Assembly (NCBI GenBank): GCA_963663025.1
Contig: OY760073.1
Coordinates: 124,001-188,000 of the forward strand
Source of the DNA: JAGWBF01 sp963663025
GTDB lineage: Bacteria > Chloroflexota > Dehalococcoidia > Lucifugimonadales > JAGWBF01
Reading direction: 5' to 3'
Length of the DNA: 64,000 nucleotides
Shown here: piece after piece, positions 25,929-34,912 of the stretch
Numbering within the stretch: position 1 is the first letter of the stretch
How the letters are laid out: each line of letters begins with the position of its first letter
The notes under the pieces: model-generated
What the model was told of the DNA's origin: nothing
Database searches by the model: none
Seen by the model: the letters and a program-made list of their open reading frames with translations, nothing else
Made by a program: the position numbers and the translations under genes

Positions 25929-26158
25929 TCAGAGCAAGTTAAGCATATAATCCCCAAACTGCCCTCTCACGTTCCCTCAAAGTTAGCAGATCGATATCTA
26001 GATGTGCTGGCATCCGGAAGTAGATAGCTGCGCATTTCTGCCCGTTTGCAAGGCTTCGAGGCTGGACAACATAGGTTGACTACGACTTGGGGCGATACTA
26101 CCATACGTGGGCTGAGAGGCGTGGGTCGAAGGTAGGGTGTAAGCATCTAGGAGGCGCT

Positions 26159-27247
26159 ATGAAAGGCCAGTTTCATGTCATCGATGCCAACCGTCACGTG
26201 ATGGAACCGTCCGATTTGTGGGACACATGGCTGGAACAGGGATACAAAGGACAGGTGACGGTGGGAGACGATCGCACCTCCATCGTCGTCAAGGGCAGGG
26301 CTGTGTCCGACTCCCGGCCCAGCTACCTTGACGTGCCGTCCTACAGGCGGGTCTTCCAGGATGCCCTGGCCGCGGGTTTCGATGCGTCGTCCCACCTCCA
26401 AGACATGGACCAGGAGGGCGTGGATGTAGGTGTGCTCCTGCCCACCAGGGGCATGTACGTGATCTGGGCGGACCATATCGACACCGACCTTTCGGCCGCC
26501 CTGTGCAGGGCCTACAACAACTGGCTTCACAGCTACTGCTCCGCGGATCCCAGGCGCCTTAAGGGCGTAGCCCTCATACCCATCCAGGGGACCGAGGAAG
26601 CCAAGACAGAGCTACGACGCGCCGTACAGGAGCTGGGATTCGTCGGGGCATACATGAGACCCAACCCTCTGCTGAAGCGCAAGCTACATGATCCCGCATA
26701 CGACGCGCTATATGCCGAGGCGGAGAGCCTGGGTGTCCCCATACTGCTCCACGAAGGATGGGGGAGCGTGCTTCACCAGCTTGGGGAAGACCGCCAGGAC
26801 ACCATCTTCGGGTTGGAGGGAGTCCTTGACCCCTTCGAGATGATGCTGGCCCTGATGTCTTTCATGGGTCACAATGTTTTGGAGCGGTTCCCAGAGTTGA
26901 AGGTGGGCTACCTGGGATCGGGAGCCGGTTGGATCCCCTACTGGCTGGACCGGGTGGATGAGCATTGGGGCGGACCCTTCGGGAACGAGGCTTCCAGCAC
27001 CGAAGCGCCGAGCATACTCTTTAAGCGCCAGGGGTTTGCCTGCGTGGAGCCAGGAGAACGGACCACGCCCGAAGTAGTGGACGAGGTAGGCAATCACTGC
27101 CTGGTATGGGGCAGCCAGTACCCCCATCCGGAGCTGACGGACTTCCCCAATGAGCTGGACGCTTTTGTAGCCGATCCCTTGCTCAGCGATGAGTCCAAGA
27201 CCCGGATCCTGTGGGATAACGCGGCTTCCCTGTTCCGTATCTCATAG
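26159..27247 (+). CDS. Amidohydrolase_2 family protein (paralog 2), altered active-site residues
   Basis: A 362-residue homologue of the gene at 20177-21307, sharing HVMEPSDLWDTWL, the RAYNNWLHSYC segment and GAGWIPYWLDRVDEHWGG. Two positions differ from paralog 1. The N-terminal motif is DANRHVMEP instead of DCDRHVMEP, and the strand-8 motif is WGSQYPHPE where paralog 1 has WASDYPHPD. The Asp replaced by Gln is normally a metal/catalytic residue, so this copy may have changed or lost activity. ATG 26159 follows AGGAGGCGCT. It is convergent with the amidohydrolase_3 gene, and their ends overlap by six bases. Confidence 0.87.
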   Translation: MKGQFHVIDANRHVMEPSDLWDTWLEQGYKGQVTVGDDRTSIVVKGRAVSDSRPSYLDVPSYRRVFQDALAAGFDASSHLQDMDQEGVDVGVLLPTRGMYVIWADHIDTDLSAALCRAYNNWLHSYCSADPRRLKGVALIPIQGTEEAKTELRRAVQELGFVGAYMRPNPLLKRKLHDPAYDALYAEAESLGVPILLHEGWGSVLHQLGEDRQDTIFGLEGVLDPFEMMLALMSFMGHNVLERFPELKVGYLGSGAGWIPYWLDRVDEHWGGPFGNEASSTEAPSILFKRQGFACVEPGERTTPEVVDEVGNHCLVWGSQYPHPELTDFPNELDAFVADPLLSDESKTRILWDNAASLFRIS

Positions 27248-28897
27248 GTCCGGTCTTTCGTACACCACCTTGCCGTCCAGGATGGTGACGTCCGTGCGCA
27301 CCTCCCGGAGATGCTCCGGGGAGATAGCCAGTATGTCCTCGGACAGCACCGTGATGTCTGCCAGCTTTCCCACTTCCAGCGAGCCCTTGATATCCTCCTC
27401 GAAGGTTGTGAAGGCCCCGTTGTAGGTGTGAATCCGCACAGCGTCCTTCACGCTAATGGCCTGGTCGGGTGCCAGCGCAACGCCGTCCGACAGGGGTTCC
27501 AGCATCCGCGTGACCAGGAAGTGGATGCTGACCATGGGGTTCATGTTGCTGACCGGCCAGTCGGAGCCGCCCGATACTACGATTCCATGGTCCAGGGCTG
27601 TTTTGATGGGGAAGGCGTAGCTGCACCGCTCCCCCCAAGGCTCCAGCGTGCCCCACCGGCCCACACCTGCGATCACCGATGCCTGGGTGTTCCAGACGAT
27701 TCCCAGTCCGGCTATGCGTTCCGGCAGAGCTTCGTTCCACAGGTAAGCATGTTCCAGTCGGTGCCTCAAGCGGCGTTCGGGAAGCTCTCCCTGGGCCTTC
27801 TCGATGGCATCCACCGCCCGGGTCACACCCTCATCTCCGTGGCAGACCGCCGAGATCTGCCAGTTTCCTTTGTGGGCTGCTGAGCAGAAAGAGGCGGCCA
27901 CCTCGGGGGTAACCCGGTAGCTGCCCCGGTAGCTGCCGGCGGGGTCGTTGGAGTAGGGCTGGAAGAGCGCTGCCGTCTGGCCGAAGACCCCGCCATCCAC
28001 GCCGTAAGTGAGGGAGCCCAGCCGGATCCACTCATCCCCGAATCCTGTGCAAAGCCCGGCCTGGAGCATCCTGGTGCCTGCACCCTCCATGTTCCAGTCG
28101 GAACCTTCCAGGGGATAGGGGCCCAGGTTCACACGCAGGGTCAGGGCGCCGGCATCCCGCAGCCTCTTCCAAGCCTGGGTCTCCTGCGCGGAGCGTATGG
28201 CCGCCTCGCATGCGCTGGTGATGCCGTTGGCAGCCATCCTGCCGCACATCCAGAGGTAGTCCTCCACGATGCTCTCGTCGGTCTGCTTGGGCAGATTGGG
28301 CCTCACAAAGACGGCGCGGGTGTTGTCGAACATGGGCCCCAGGGGCGCGCCTTGGTCATCCCGGTGCATCGGCCCGCCGGGAGGGTCGGGGGTGTCATCG
28401 TTTACGCCGATGGTCCTAAGGCCCATGGTGTTGAAGGTCCACCCCATGCCTTCCCTGTGCACGATTCCCACAGGATTGTTGGGGGATGCCGGGTCCAGGT
28501 CATGCCTCGTTGGGTGGCGCCCTTCCGCCAGGCGCTCGGGATGGTATCCGTGGGCCCATATCCACTGGCCCGGCTCCATGCTCCCGGCCCGCTCAGCAAC
28601 CATGTTCCGAATATCCGCCACAGAGTTCACCGAGTCGGGGCTGAGGTCCAGCCATGTCCGGCGATAGGAGTTGGTCATGTGTATGTGGTTTTCGATAAAG
28701 CCGGGGACTGCCGAACGTCCTTGAAGGTCGATGACCCTGGTCGCAGGGCCTATCCAGGGTTCCACATCCTGTCTGCCTCCCACCGCAACAATCTTATTGT
28801 CCCTGACAGCAACGCATTCCGCCACATCATCGGCAGAGTTTACAGTCAGGATGGTCCCTCCCGAGAGCACAAGGTCCGCAGAACCGTGGGTAGTCAT
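27242..28897 (-). CDS. Amidohydrolase_3 family (YtcJ-like) metal-dependent hydrolase
   Basis: A 551-residue amidohydrolase of the YtcJ/Amidohydro_3 type. The N-terminal beta-sandwich strand is ADLVLSGGTILTVNSAD, the metal motif is GFIENHIHMTNSY (HxH), and later come AVCHGDEGV, RLEHAYLW and VSGGSDWPVSNMNP with the conserved Asp. The C-terminal sandwich is GSLEVGKLADITVLSEDIL. It is probably a cytoplasmic hydrolase of an amide or exo-enamine substrate, not predictable further. ATG 28897 follows TTGGAGGTGCAGCC. The frame is open upstream into the divergent dnaE region, but those codons have no similarity to the family. Confidence 0.9.
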   Translation of the reverse strand: MTTHGSADLVLSGGTILTVNSADDVAECVAVRDNKIVAVGGRQDVEPWIGPATRVIDLQGRSAVPGFIENHIHMTNSYRRTWLDLSPDSVNSVADIRNMVAERAGSMEPGQWIWAHGYHPERLAEGRHPTRHDLDPASPNNPVGIVHREGMGWTFNTMGLRTIGVNDDTPDPPGGPMHRDDQGAPLGPMFDNTRAVFVRPNLPKQTDESIVEDYLWMCGRMAANGITSACEAAIRSAQETQAWKRLRDAGALTLRVNLGPYPLEGSDWNMEGAGTRMLQAGLCTGFGDEWIRLGSLTYGVDGGVFGQTAALFQPYSNDPAGSYRGSYRVTPEVAASFCSAAHKGNWQISAVCHGDEGVTRAVDAIEKAQGELPERRLRHRLEHAYLWNEALPERIAGLGIVWNTQASVIAGVGRWGTLEPWGERCSYAFPIKTALDHGIVVSGGSDWPVSNMNPMVSIHFLVTRMLEPLSDGVALAPDQAISVKDAVRIHTYNGAFTTFEEDIKGSLEVGKLADITVLSEDILAISPEHLREVRTDVTILDGKVVYERPDL

Positions 28898-29059
28898 GGC
28901 TGCACCTCCAAGGGTCTTGGGATCCAGTTGAGGATGTTTCATTTTACATAGCCTCAATGGGTTGGCAACGCAAAATGTCCAAGAAAACCGGGTGCGGAAA
29001 CCCGCAAGAATTTGCCTTGACACCAACCCCGCCCTCCAATAACTTATCCCTCGTCCGTT

Positions 29060-32000
29060 ATGTTTACCCATCTCCATGTTCACACCGAATACAGCTTGCT
29101 GGATGGAGTATCCCGCATCCCCAAACTGGTTGCCCGCGCCAAAGAGCTGGGCATGGAATCCCTCGCCATCACAGACCATGGTTCCCTTTATGGCGTGGTG
29201 GAGTTCTACACCCAGTGCGTTGCGGCGGGCATCAAGCCCATAATCGGATGCGAGGTTTACGTTGCCCACAACAGCCGCCACGAAAAAGGCCCGTCGGAGC
29301 GAAGCCCCTATCACCTGACGGTGCTGGCGAAGGACAACGTGGGCTACCAGAACCTGATGCGCCTGGTCACGCATGCCCACCTGGAGGGCCAGTACTACCG
29401 GCCGCGGATCGACCGGGAGCTGCTGGAGCAGTACCACGAAGGGTTGATAATCCTCTCGGGCTGTCCAACCGCCGAGGTGCCCAGGGCCATCAGCGAGGGA
29501 CGGCTGGATGATGCCCGGGAGGCCGCCCTGTGGTACAGCAATCTGTTGGGAGAAGGATGCTACTACCTGGAGCTGCAGGAGCACGCCTACGTCGATGAGC
29601 TGCCCGTCATCAACGAGGCCCTCGTGAAGTTTGCAGAAGAGCTTGGCCTGCCCCTTGTGGCCACCAACGACTGCCACTACGTCGACCGGGAGGATGCGAG
29701 CATCCAGGACGTCCTGATCTGCATCCACACCAACACCACCATCCACGACGAAAAACGCCTGAAGATGGAGGATGACTCCTATTACCTGAAGAGCACCGAG
29801 GAGATGGAGGCCATCTTCGAAAGGCACCCCGAAGCCCTGGCGAACACCCAGCGTATCGCCGATATGTGCCATGTGACCCTGGATACCAGCGAGCTTCATC
29901 TTCCCAACTTCCCTGTGCCCGAAGGCATGACCCCTGAGGAGTACCTGGGCCAGCTTTGCTGGGAAGGCTTTCGCAGGCTTTACCCAGAGCCATCCGAAGA
30001 AGCGGTGGTGCGACTCTCTTATGAGCTGGATGTGATCCGTCAGACCCAGTTCGCCAACTACTTCCTGGTTGTGTGGGACATCACCTCCTTTGCCCACCGC
30101 AACAACATCCTCTTCGGGGTGCGGGGAAGCGCCGCCGCGAGCCTTGCCCTCTATTGCCTGGGCGTTACCGAGGTGGACCCTCTGTCGTACCGGCTGGTCT
30201 TCGAGCGTTTCCTGAACGTGGAGCGCAAGGAGATGCCCGACATAGACATGGACTTTCAGGATGACCGACGGGATGAGGTCCTGGCCTACGTCACCCAGCG
30301 TTATGGACGAGACCGGGTTGCCCAGATAATCACCTTCGGTACCCTGGGAGCCAAGGCGTCCTTGCGGGATGTTGGCAGGGCCCTTGGGATGGGGTATTCC
30401 GACGTGGACCGGGTTGCCCGGCTGGTGCCCTTCAAGAGCCGAACCCTGGATGATGCTCTTGAGATGAGCATGGAGATGAAGGACATCTACAACAACGATT
30501 CAAGCGTGAAGAACCTGGTCGATACAGCCAAGAGGCTGGAAGGCACCGTGCATCACGTGAGCACTCACGCCGCCGGGGTAGTGATCTCCAGTGACCCCCT
30601 GACCGAGTACATCCCACTACAGAAGCCTGTTCGAGGCGATGAGTCCAGCGGGATTCTCATGACCCAATACGCGATGGACCCCGTTGCCAAGCTGGGCCTG
30701 CTAAAGATGGACTTCCTTGGTCTAACCAGCCTCACGATCCTGGACCGGGCGGTCAAAGTAGTGGCCGAAACCCAGGGGGCAGAAATAGACCTTCACCAGC
30801 TTCCCCTGGACGACAAGAAGACCTTCGACCTGCTGTCCTCGGGCAAGACGACCGATGTTTTCCAACTGGAGAGCGCCGGTATGCAGCGCCACATACAGGG
30901 GCTGAAACCCTCGTCCCTGGGTGACATAGCGGCCATGATCGCCCTATACCGCCCCGGCCCCATGGAACACATCGAGACCTTCATCGAAGCCAAGCACGGG
31001 CGCGCGCCCATCAAATACCCCCATCCCAGCATGGAGGACCTGCTTCAAGAGACCCATGGCGTTATCGTTTACCAGGACCAGGTGCTGCTGATACTCCAGG
31101 CCTTCGCCGGCTACTCCCTGGGTGGCGCTGACATCGTCAGAAAAGCTATGGGCAAGAAGATCCCCGAGCTGATGGCCCAGGAGGCGGAAAGCTTCACTTC
31201 GGGAGCCATAGGCATGGGCTTTTCCGAGGGATTGGCCAAGGAAGTGTTCAGCCTCATCGAACCCTTTGCGGGCTACGCCTTCAACAAGGCCCATAGCGTC
31301 AGCTACGCCCTGATATCCTACTGGACAGCCTATTTCAAGGCCAATTATCCCCACGAGTACATGGCATCAGTGCTGAACGCCCGTATGGACAATCCAGAGA
31401 GGACCGCAGGCGCCATCAGCGAATGCTTCCGCATGGGCATTCCGGTGATGCTGCCCGACATCAACGAGAGCGATGTGCTTTTCACCATCGCTGAGACCCC
31501 CGAGGGATCGAAGGCTCTCCGCTTCGGGCTGTCCGCAGTCAAGAACGTCGGCGATGGTGCAGTGCGGCCCATCATAGAGGAGAGGGTGGAAGGCGGCCCT
31601 TACCAAAACCTGGATGACTTTTGCAGCAGGGCAGACCTGAGGGGTATGAACCGCCGTACCATGGAGAGCCTGATCAAGGTAGGCGCGCTGGACCGCTTTG
31701 GATACCGGCCTGCCTTGCTGAAGGCGGTGGAACAGATACTGGCTTTCTCTCAAAGGGAGGCCAACCGTCGCCAGTCTGGCCAGTCCAGCATGTTCGACAT
31801 GGATGTGGGCGACATCGGCCCTGGGCCCGGCATATCCCTCAACGGAGAAGAAGCCTCCGCCTCCGAAAAGGTGTCGTGGGAAAAGGAGCTGCTCGGGGTG
31901 CCATTGTCTGAAAACTCCCTTTCGGCAGTGGCCCTCGTGAGCCAGGGAAGGGCGATGACTTCCCGGGACCAGCTGGACAGCGAAATGGAAAACCAGAGGG

Positions 32001-32659
32001 TGACCGTCATAGGCCAGGTGTCTTCGGCTTCTCAGCGGTACACCAAGGACCAGAAGCCATACATGGTGACCACCCTGGAGATGCTGTACGGTAGCATCGA
32101 TGTGCTCACCTGGCCCGACGTACTGGAACGCACACAGGGCATCTGGCAGGAAGGAAACCTGCTGGAGGTCACAGGTCGAATCAAGGCCCGGGGAGATGAA
32201 CTTTCAGTGTATTGTGAGCAAGCCAAAATGTACGATGGCAGTAATGAGGGGGCCAACGGGAAAGCTGTTGGAAATGGCAACGGGAAGGGCCATATGGTCC
32301 CCAGCGACCAGATGACGGTTTCGGAGAACGGAGCGACGCATTATGCTCCCGGACCGGGTGGGCAAGGGGAAGTGTCCCTGCCGGAGAAGCCCCGGATTGT
32401 CCTGGTGAAGATGGTCGAATCCGACGATTCCGAAGAGGATGCACACCTCCTTCGGGAAGCCATGGGAGTGCTGCTGGAGTACCCCGGGGAAGATAGAGTG
32501 CAAATTGACATAATATCCAAAGGCAAAAGGGTGCGCCTGGATCTTCCCAATGTGTCCACAGGGTACTGTGCTAATCTGGAAGAACGACTTGATGATCTGC
32601 TGGGGGCAGGCTCGGTCCAAGCCCACCTGTTCGAGCCGGACACCTCCGCCGTGCAGTAG
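29060..32659 (+). CDS. dnaE: DNA polymerase III alpha subunit
   Basis: Replicative polymerase, 1199 residues. The N-terminal PHP domain keeps the residues expected for a metal site: HLHVHTEYSLLDG, AITDHGSLYG, GCEVYVA, LSGCPT and ATNDCHYV. It could thus be an active proofreading nuclease, unlike the degenerate domain of Escherichia coli. Polymerase motifs follow: GVRGSAAASLALYCLG, EMPDIDMDFQDDRRDEVL and FAGYAFNKAHSVSYAL. Near residue 980 an OB-fold begins (RVTVIGQVSSASQRYTKD). The C-terminal ~130 residues are a weaker, low-complexity tail domain. The start ATG 29060 has little leader and a weak binding site, but the HLHVH motif directly after it fixes the N-terminus. Confidence 0.96.
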   Translation: MFTHLHVHTEYSLLDGVSRIPKLVARAKELGMESLAITDHGSLYGVVEFYTQCVAAGIKPIIGCEVYVAHNSRHEKGPSERSPYHLTVLAKDNVGYQNLMRLVTHAHLEGQYYRPRIDRELLEQYHEGLIILSGCPTAEVPRAISEGRLDDAREAALWYSNLLGEGCYYLELQEHAYVDELPVINEALVKFAEELGLPLVATNDCHYVDREDASIQDVLICIHTNTTIHDEKRLKMEDDSYYLKSTEEMEAIFERHPEALANTQRIADMCHVTLDTSELHLPNFPVPEGMTPEEYLGQLCWEGFRRLYPEPSEEAVVRLSYELDVIRQTQFANYFLVVWDITSFAHRNNILFGVRGSAAASLALYCLGVTEVDPLSYRLVFERFLNVERKEMPDIDMDFQDDRRDEVLAYVTQRYGRDRVAQIITFGTLGAKASLRDVGRALGMGYSDVDRVARLVPFKSRTLDDALEMSMEMKDIYNNDSSVKNLVDTAKRLEGTVHHVSTHAAGVVISSDPLTEYIPLQKPVRGDESSGILMTQYAMDPVAKLGLLKMDFLGLTSLTILDRAVKVVAETQGAEIDLHQLPLDDKKTFDLLSSGKTTDVFQLESAGMQRHIQGLKPSSLGDIAAMIALYRPGPMEHIETFIEAKHGRAPIKYPHPSMEDLLQETHGVIVYQDQVLLILQAFAGYSLGGADIVRKAMGKKIPELMAQEAESFTSGAIGMGFSEGLAKEVFSLIEPFAGYAFNKAHSVSYALISYWTAYFKANYPHEYMASVLNARMDNPERTAGAISECFRMGIPVMLPDINESDVLFTIAETPEGSKALRFGLSAVKNVGDGAVRPIIEERVEGGPYQNLDDFCSRADLRGMNRRTMESLIKVGALDRFGYRPALLKAVEQILAFSQREANRRQSGQSSMFDMDVGDIGPGPGISLNGEEASASEKVSWEKELLGVPLSENSLSAVALVSQGRAMTSRDQLDSEMENQRVTVIGQVSSASQRYTKDQKPYMVTTLEMLYGSIDVLTWPDVLERTQGIWQEGNLLEVTGRIKARGDELSVYCEQAKMYDGSNEGANGKAVGNGNGKGHMVPSDQMTVSENGATHYAPGPGGQGEVSLPEKPRIVLVKMVESDDSEEDAHLLREAMGVLLEYPGEDRVQIDIISKGKRVRLDLPNVSTGYCANLEERLDDLLGAGSVQAHLFEPDTSAVQ

Positions 32660-32692
32660 GCGGAGTTGCCGGTACACCACCGGGAGCTTGGG

Positions 32693-33382
32693 ATGCAGCG
32701 CCGAAGAATAGTCGTCGTTGAAGATGAAGACAACCTTCTGGAAGCCCTGAGGTACAACCTGGCCAAAGAAGGCTACGATGTGGCAACGGCCGACAATGGC
32801 AGGGATGGGCTGGCCCTAGCGACAGGCGTCGGCCCGGCCCTCGTCATCCTTGACATCATGCTACCCGAGATGGATGGCCTGGATGTATGCCGGAACATTC
32901 GCGGGGACAGCGACGTGCCTATTCTAATGCTCACCGCAAAGGGCGAAGAGGTGGATAAGGTTGTGGGCTTGGAGCTGGGCGCAGACGACTATGTGGTCAA
33001 GCCCTTCAGTATGCGGGAGCTCCTGGCAAGGGTAAGGGCCCTGTTAAGGAGACCCCGCTACGATGCCGATTCCCCCAGTGCCAAGGTGCTGATATCGGGA
33101 AACCTGGAGTTGGACCCCTCCAGCCATACGGTCAAGCTCGACAGCATCGACCTCGACCTGAAGCCGCGGGAATTCGATCTGCTCGCCCTGCTAATGGCCA
33201 GAAAAGGCAAGGTGTACACCCGACACGAGATACTCGACCGCCTGTGGGGACAGGACTACATCGGCGACACGCGGACTGTGGATGTTCATGTGCGCTGGCT
33301 GAGGGAGAAGGTTGAGCCCAACCCAGGGAACCCCGAACGGATCGTAACCATCCGCGGAGTCGGCTACCGATTTCAGGGATGA
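32693..33382 (+). CDS. phoB: PhoB/OmpR-family response regulator
   Basis: A 229-residue two-component regulator. The receiver domain (1-120) has RIVVVEDED, LVILDIMLPEMDG with the phospho-acceptor Asp, MLTAKGEE and GADDYVVKPFS. The C-terminal winged helix (about 130-229) ends in TVDVHVRWLREKVEPNP and RGVGYRF. ATG 32693 is preceded by GGGAG at a six-base spacing; the frame is open nine codons upstream. The kinase gene overlaps its stop (ATGA). The location immediately before a Pho box and pstSCA identifies it as a phosphate regulator; the name is by context and family. Confidence 0.88.
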   Translation: MQRRRIVVVEDEDNLLEALRYNLAKEGYDVATADNGRDGLALATGVGPALVILDIMLPEMDGLDVCRNIRGDSDVPILMLTAKGEEVDKVVGLELGADDYVVKPFSMRELLARVRALLRRPRYDADSPSAKVLISGNLELDPSSHTVKLDSIDLDLKPREFDLLALLMARKGKVYTRHEILDRLWGQDYIGDTRTVDVHVRWLREKVEPNPGNPERIVTIRGVGYRFQG

Positions 33383-34767
33383 GGCTCCCCAGGTCCTTAA
33401 GGCGGCGCGTCCCCTTCGTATTTGCAGCGCTGGCCTTTGCATGCGTAGCTATAGCCGGCACCCTCACATATCTGTTGGCTTCGCCGTCCGGGGGAAATGG
33501 GGCCCCGTCGGTAGTCGTAATTGCCCTGTCCAGCCTGGGAGCAGCCCTCCTGGTCGGCACTTTGGCCTACCTGCTGGTCAAAGACACATACAACTCCATT
33601 TTGCAGGTAACCCACGGAGCCCGCCGCCTAGCCCAGGGTGACCTTGGGTATCGTGTCCCGGCTTCCCGGGACAGTGAGACCAAGGAGCTGGCCGAGACCC
33701 TGAACACCATGGCCGATGAACTGAGGGGCAACCTTCAGGACTTGGCTGCCGAGCGGAATAGGCTGTCGGCCATCCTGGAGAGCATGGCCGACGGTGTGGT
33801 CATGATCGATCCGGAGGGCAGGATAGTGCACCTGAACCAGGTTGCGGGGGACCTGCTGGGTGTAAGCCCTCGCAGTGTACTCGAAAGGCGCTTTATTGAG
33901 ATTGCCCGCAACGTGGATGTGCATCAACTGGTTGCGAGATCAAGGGAGTCCGATGAAACGCAACACGAAGAGCTTCAGTTGTCCCAGGGACGATATATCA
34001 GCGCCATTGCCATACCGTTGAGGGCGAACTCCTCTCCGGCAGGTGTGGTGCTCACCTTGCACGACTTGACTCGGCTCCACAAAGTGGATGTGACCCGCCG
34101 GGAGTTCGTCAGCAACGTTTCCCACGAGTTCCGCAGCCCCCTGGCTTCCATCAAGGCTGCGGTGGAGACCCTGGAGGATGGCGCCCTCGACGAGCCGGGG
34201 GTGGCAAGGGACTTTGTCGGACGCATCCACAAGGACACCAACCGGCTCATAGGCCTGGCCGAAAGCCTCCTGGAGCTTTCCAAGTTGGAGAGCGGCCAGC
34301 CATCTGAGGATCTCCATGCCGTCACGCTTGCTCCCCTTCTGGAGGAAGTCCGTGACAGCTTTCACTCCCGTGCCCAGGCGAAGGGAATCCCGATCGTTGT
34401 CAAAGTCCATGACCAGCTTCCTGCTGTGATGGGCCACGAGGACTATCTGCGTCAGGTTCTGATTAACCTGCTGGACAACGCCGTGAAGTTCACGCCCGCC
34501 GATGGCGAGATCAGGGTGGTCACAGGTCTCCGCGACCCCTGGGTCGAGGTGCAGATCAGCAATACGGGTCCCGGCATCCCCAGGGAGCACCTACCCCACG
34601 TTTTCGAGCGGTTCTACAAGGTGGACAGGTCCCGGCACGACAGCGGCGTCGGCCTGGGGCTGGCCATCGTCAAGCACATTGTGCAGCTCCACGGGGGCGA
34701 GGTCGGTGTGGAGAGCGAAGAAGGGCAGGGAGCTACCTTCAGCTTCACCATCCCCCGCGCCGCCTAG
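33379..34767 (+). CDS. phoR: PhoR-type sensor histidine kinase
   Basis: A 462-residue membrane kinase. Two membrane segments lie near residues 13-35 (VPFVFAALAFACVAIAGTL) and 48-68 (VVVIALSSLGAALLVGTL) with almost no periplasmic domain between them, as in PhoR proteins that sense through the Pst transporter. HAMP follows (about 70-125), then a PAS domain (LSAILESMADGVVMIDPEG), the HisKA box FVSNVSHEFRSPLASIKAA and ATPase motifs N (LLDNAVKFTPADGE), G1 (ISNTGPGIP) and G2 (SGVGLGLAIVKHIV). It is translationally coupled to the regulator by a four-base overlap. Confidence 0.9.
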   Translation: MRLPRSLRRRVPFVFAALAFACVAIAGTLTYLLASPSGGNGAPSVVVIALSSLGAALLVGTLAYLLVKDTYNSILQVTHGARRLAQGDLGYRVPASRDSETKELAETLNTMADELRGNLQDLAAERNRLSAILESMADGVVMIDPEGRIVHLNQVAGDLLGVSPRSVLERRFIEIARNVDVHQLVARSRESDETQHEELQLSQGRYISAIAIPLRANSSPAGVVLTLHDLTRLHKVDVTRREFVSNVSHEFRSPLASIKAAVETLEDGALDEPGVARDFVGRIHKDTNRLIGLAESLLELSKLESGQPSEDLHAVTLAPLLEEVRDSFHSRAQAKGIPIVVKVHDQLPAVMGHEDYLRQVLINLLDNAVKFTPADGEIRVVTGLRDPWVEVQISNTGPGIPREHLPHVFERFYKVDRSRHDSGVGLGLAIVKHIVQLHGGEVGVESEEGQGATFSFTIPRAA

Positions 34768-34812
34768 CTCCCCTGCTGCAGGGGCCGTGCGGTCGGCCCC
34801 TGCGACGCAGCG

Positions 34813-34851
34813 TTAACACTGCCTTAACACAGTGTTCAACTTGGATTAAAG
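34813..34851 (+). promoter_or_regulatory. Pho box: four direct repeats at 11-base period upstream of pstS
   Basis: TTAACA (34813), TTAACA (34824), TTCAAC (34835) and TTAAAG (34846) are spaced exactly 11 bases apart, with five-base spacers. This matches the TTAACA-type tandem repeats to which PhoP/PhoB-family regulators are known to bind. It lies 46 bases after the kinase gene and 61 bases before pstS, and is the probable binding site of the regulator encoded at 32693. Confidence 0.8.
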
Positions 34852-34912
34852 ACCGGCGCTCAAACATGGAATACCCTCTAACCCGTACCTGGGAAAAAAC
34901 AGAGGAGAAGGG

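Noticed and set aside
28898..30097. Minus-strand frame extending the amidohydrolase_3 gene into dnaE.
   Set aside because: The amidohydrolase has a clear start and ribosome binding site at 28897; the extension is antisense to the conserved PHP domain of dnaE.
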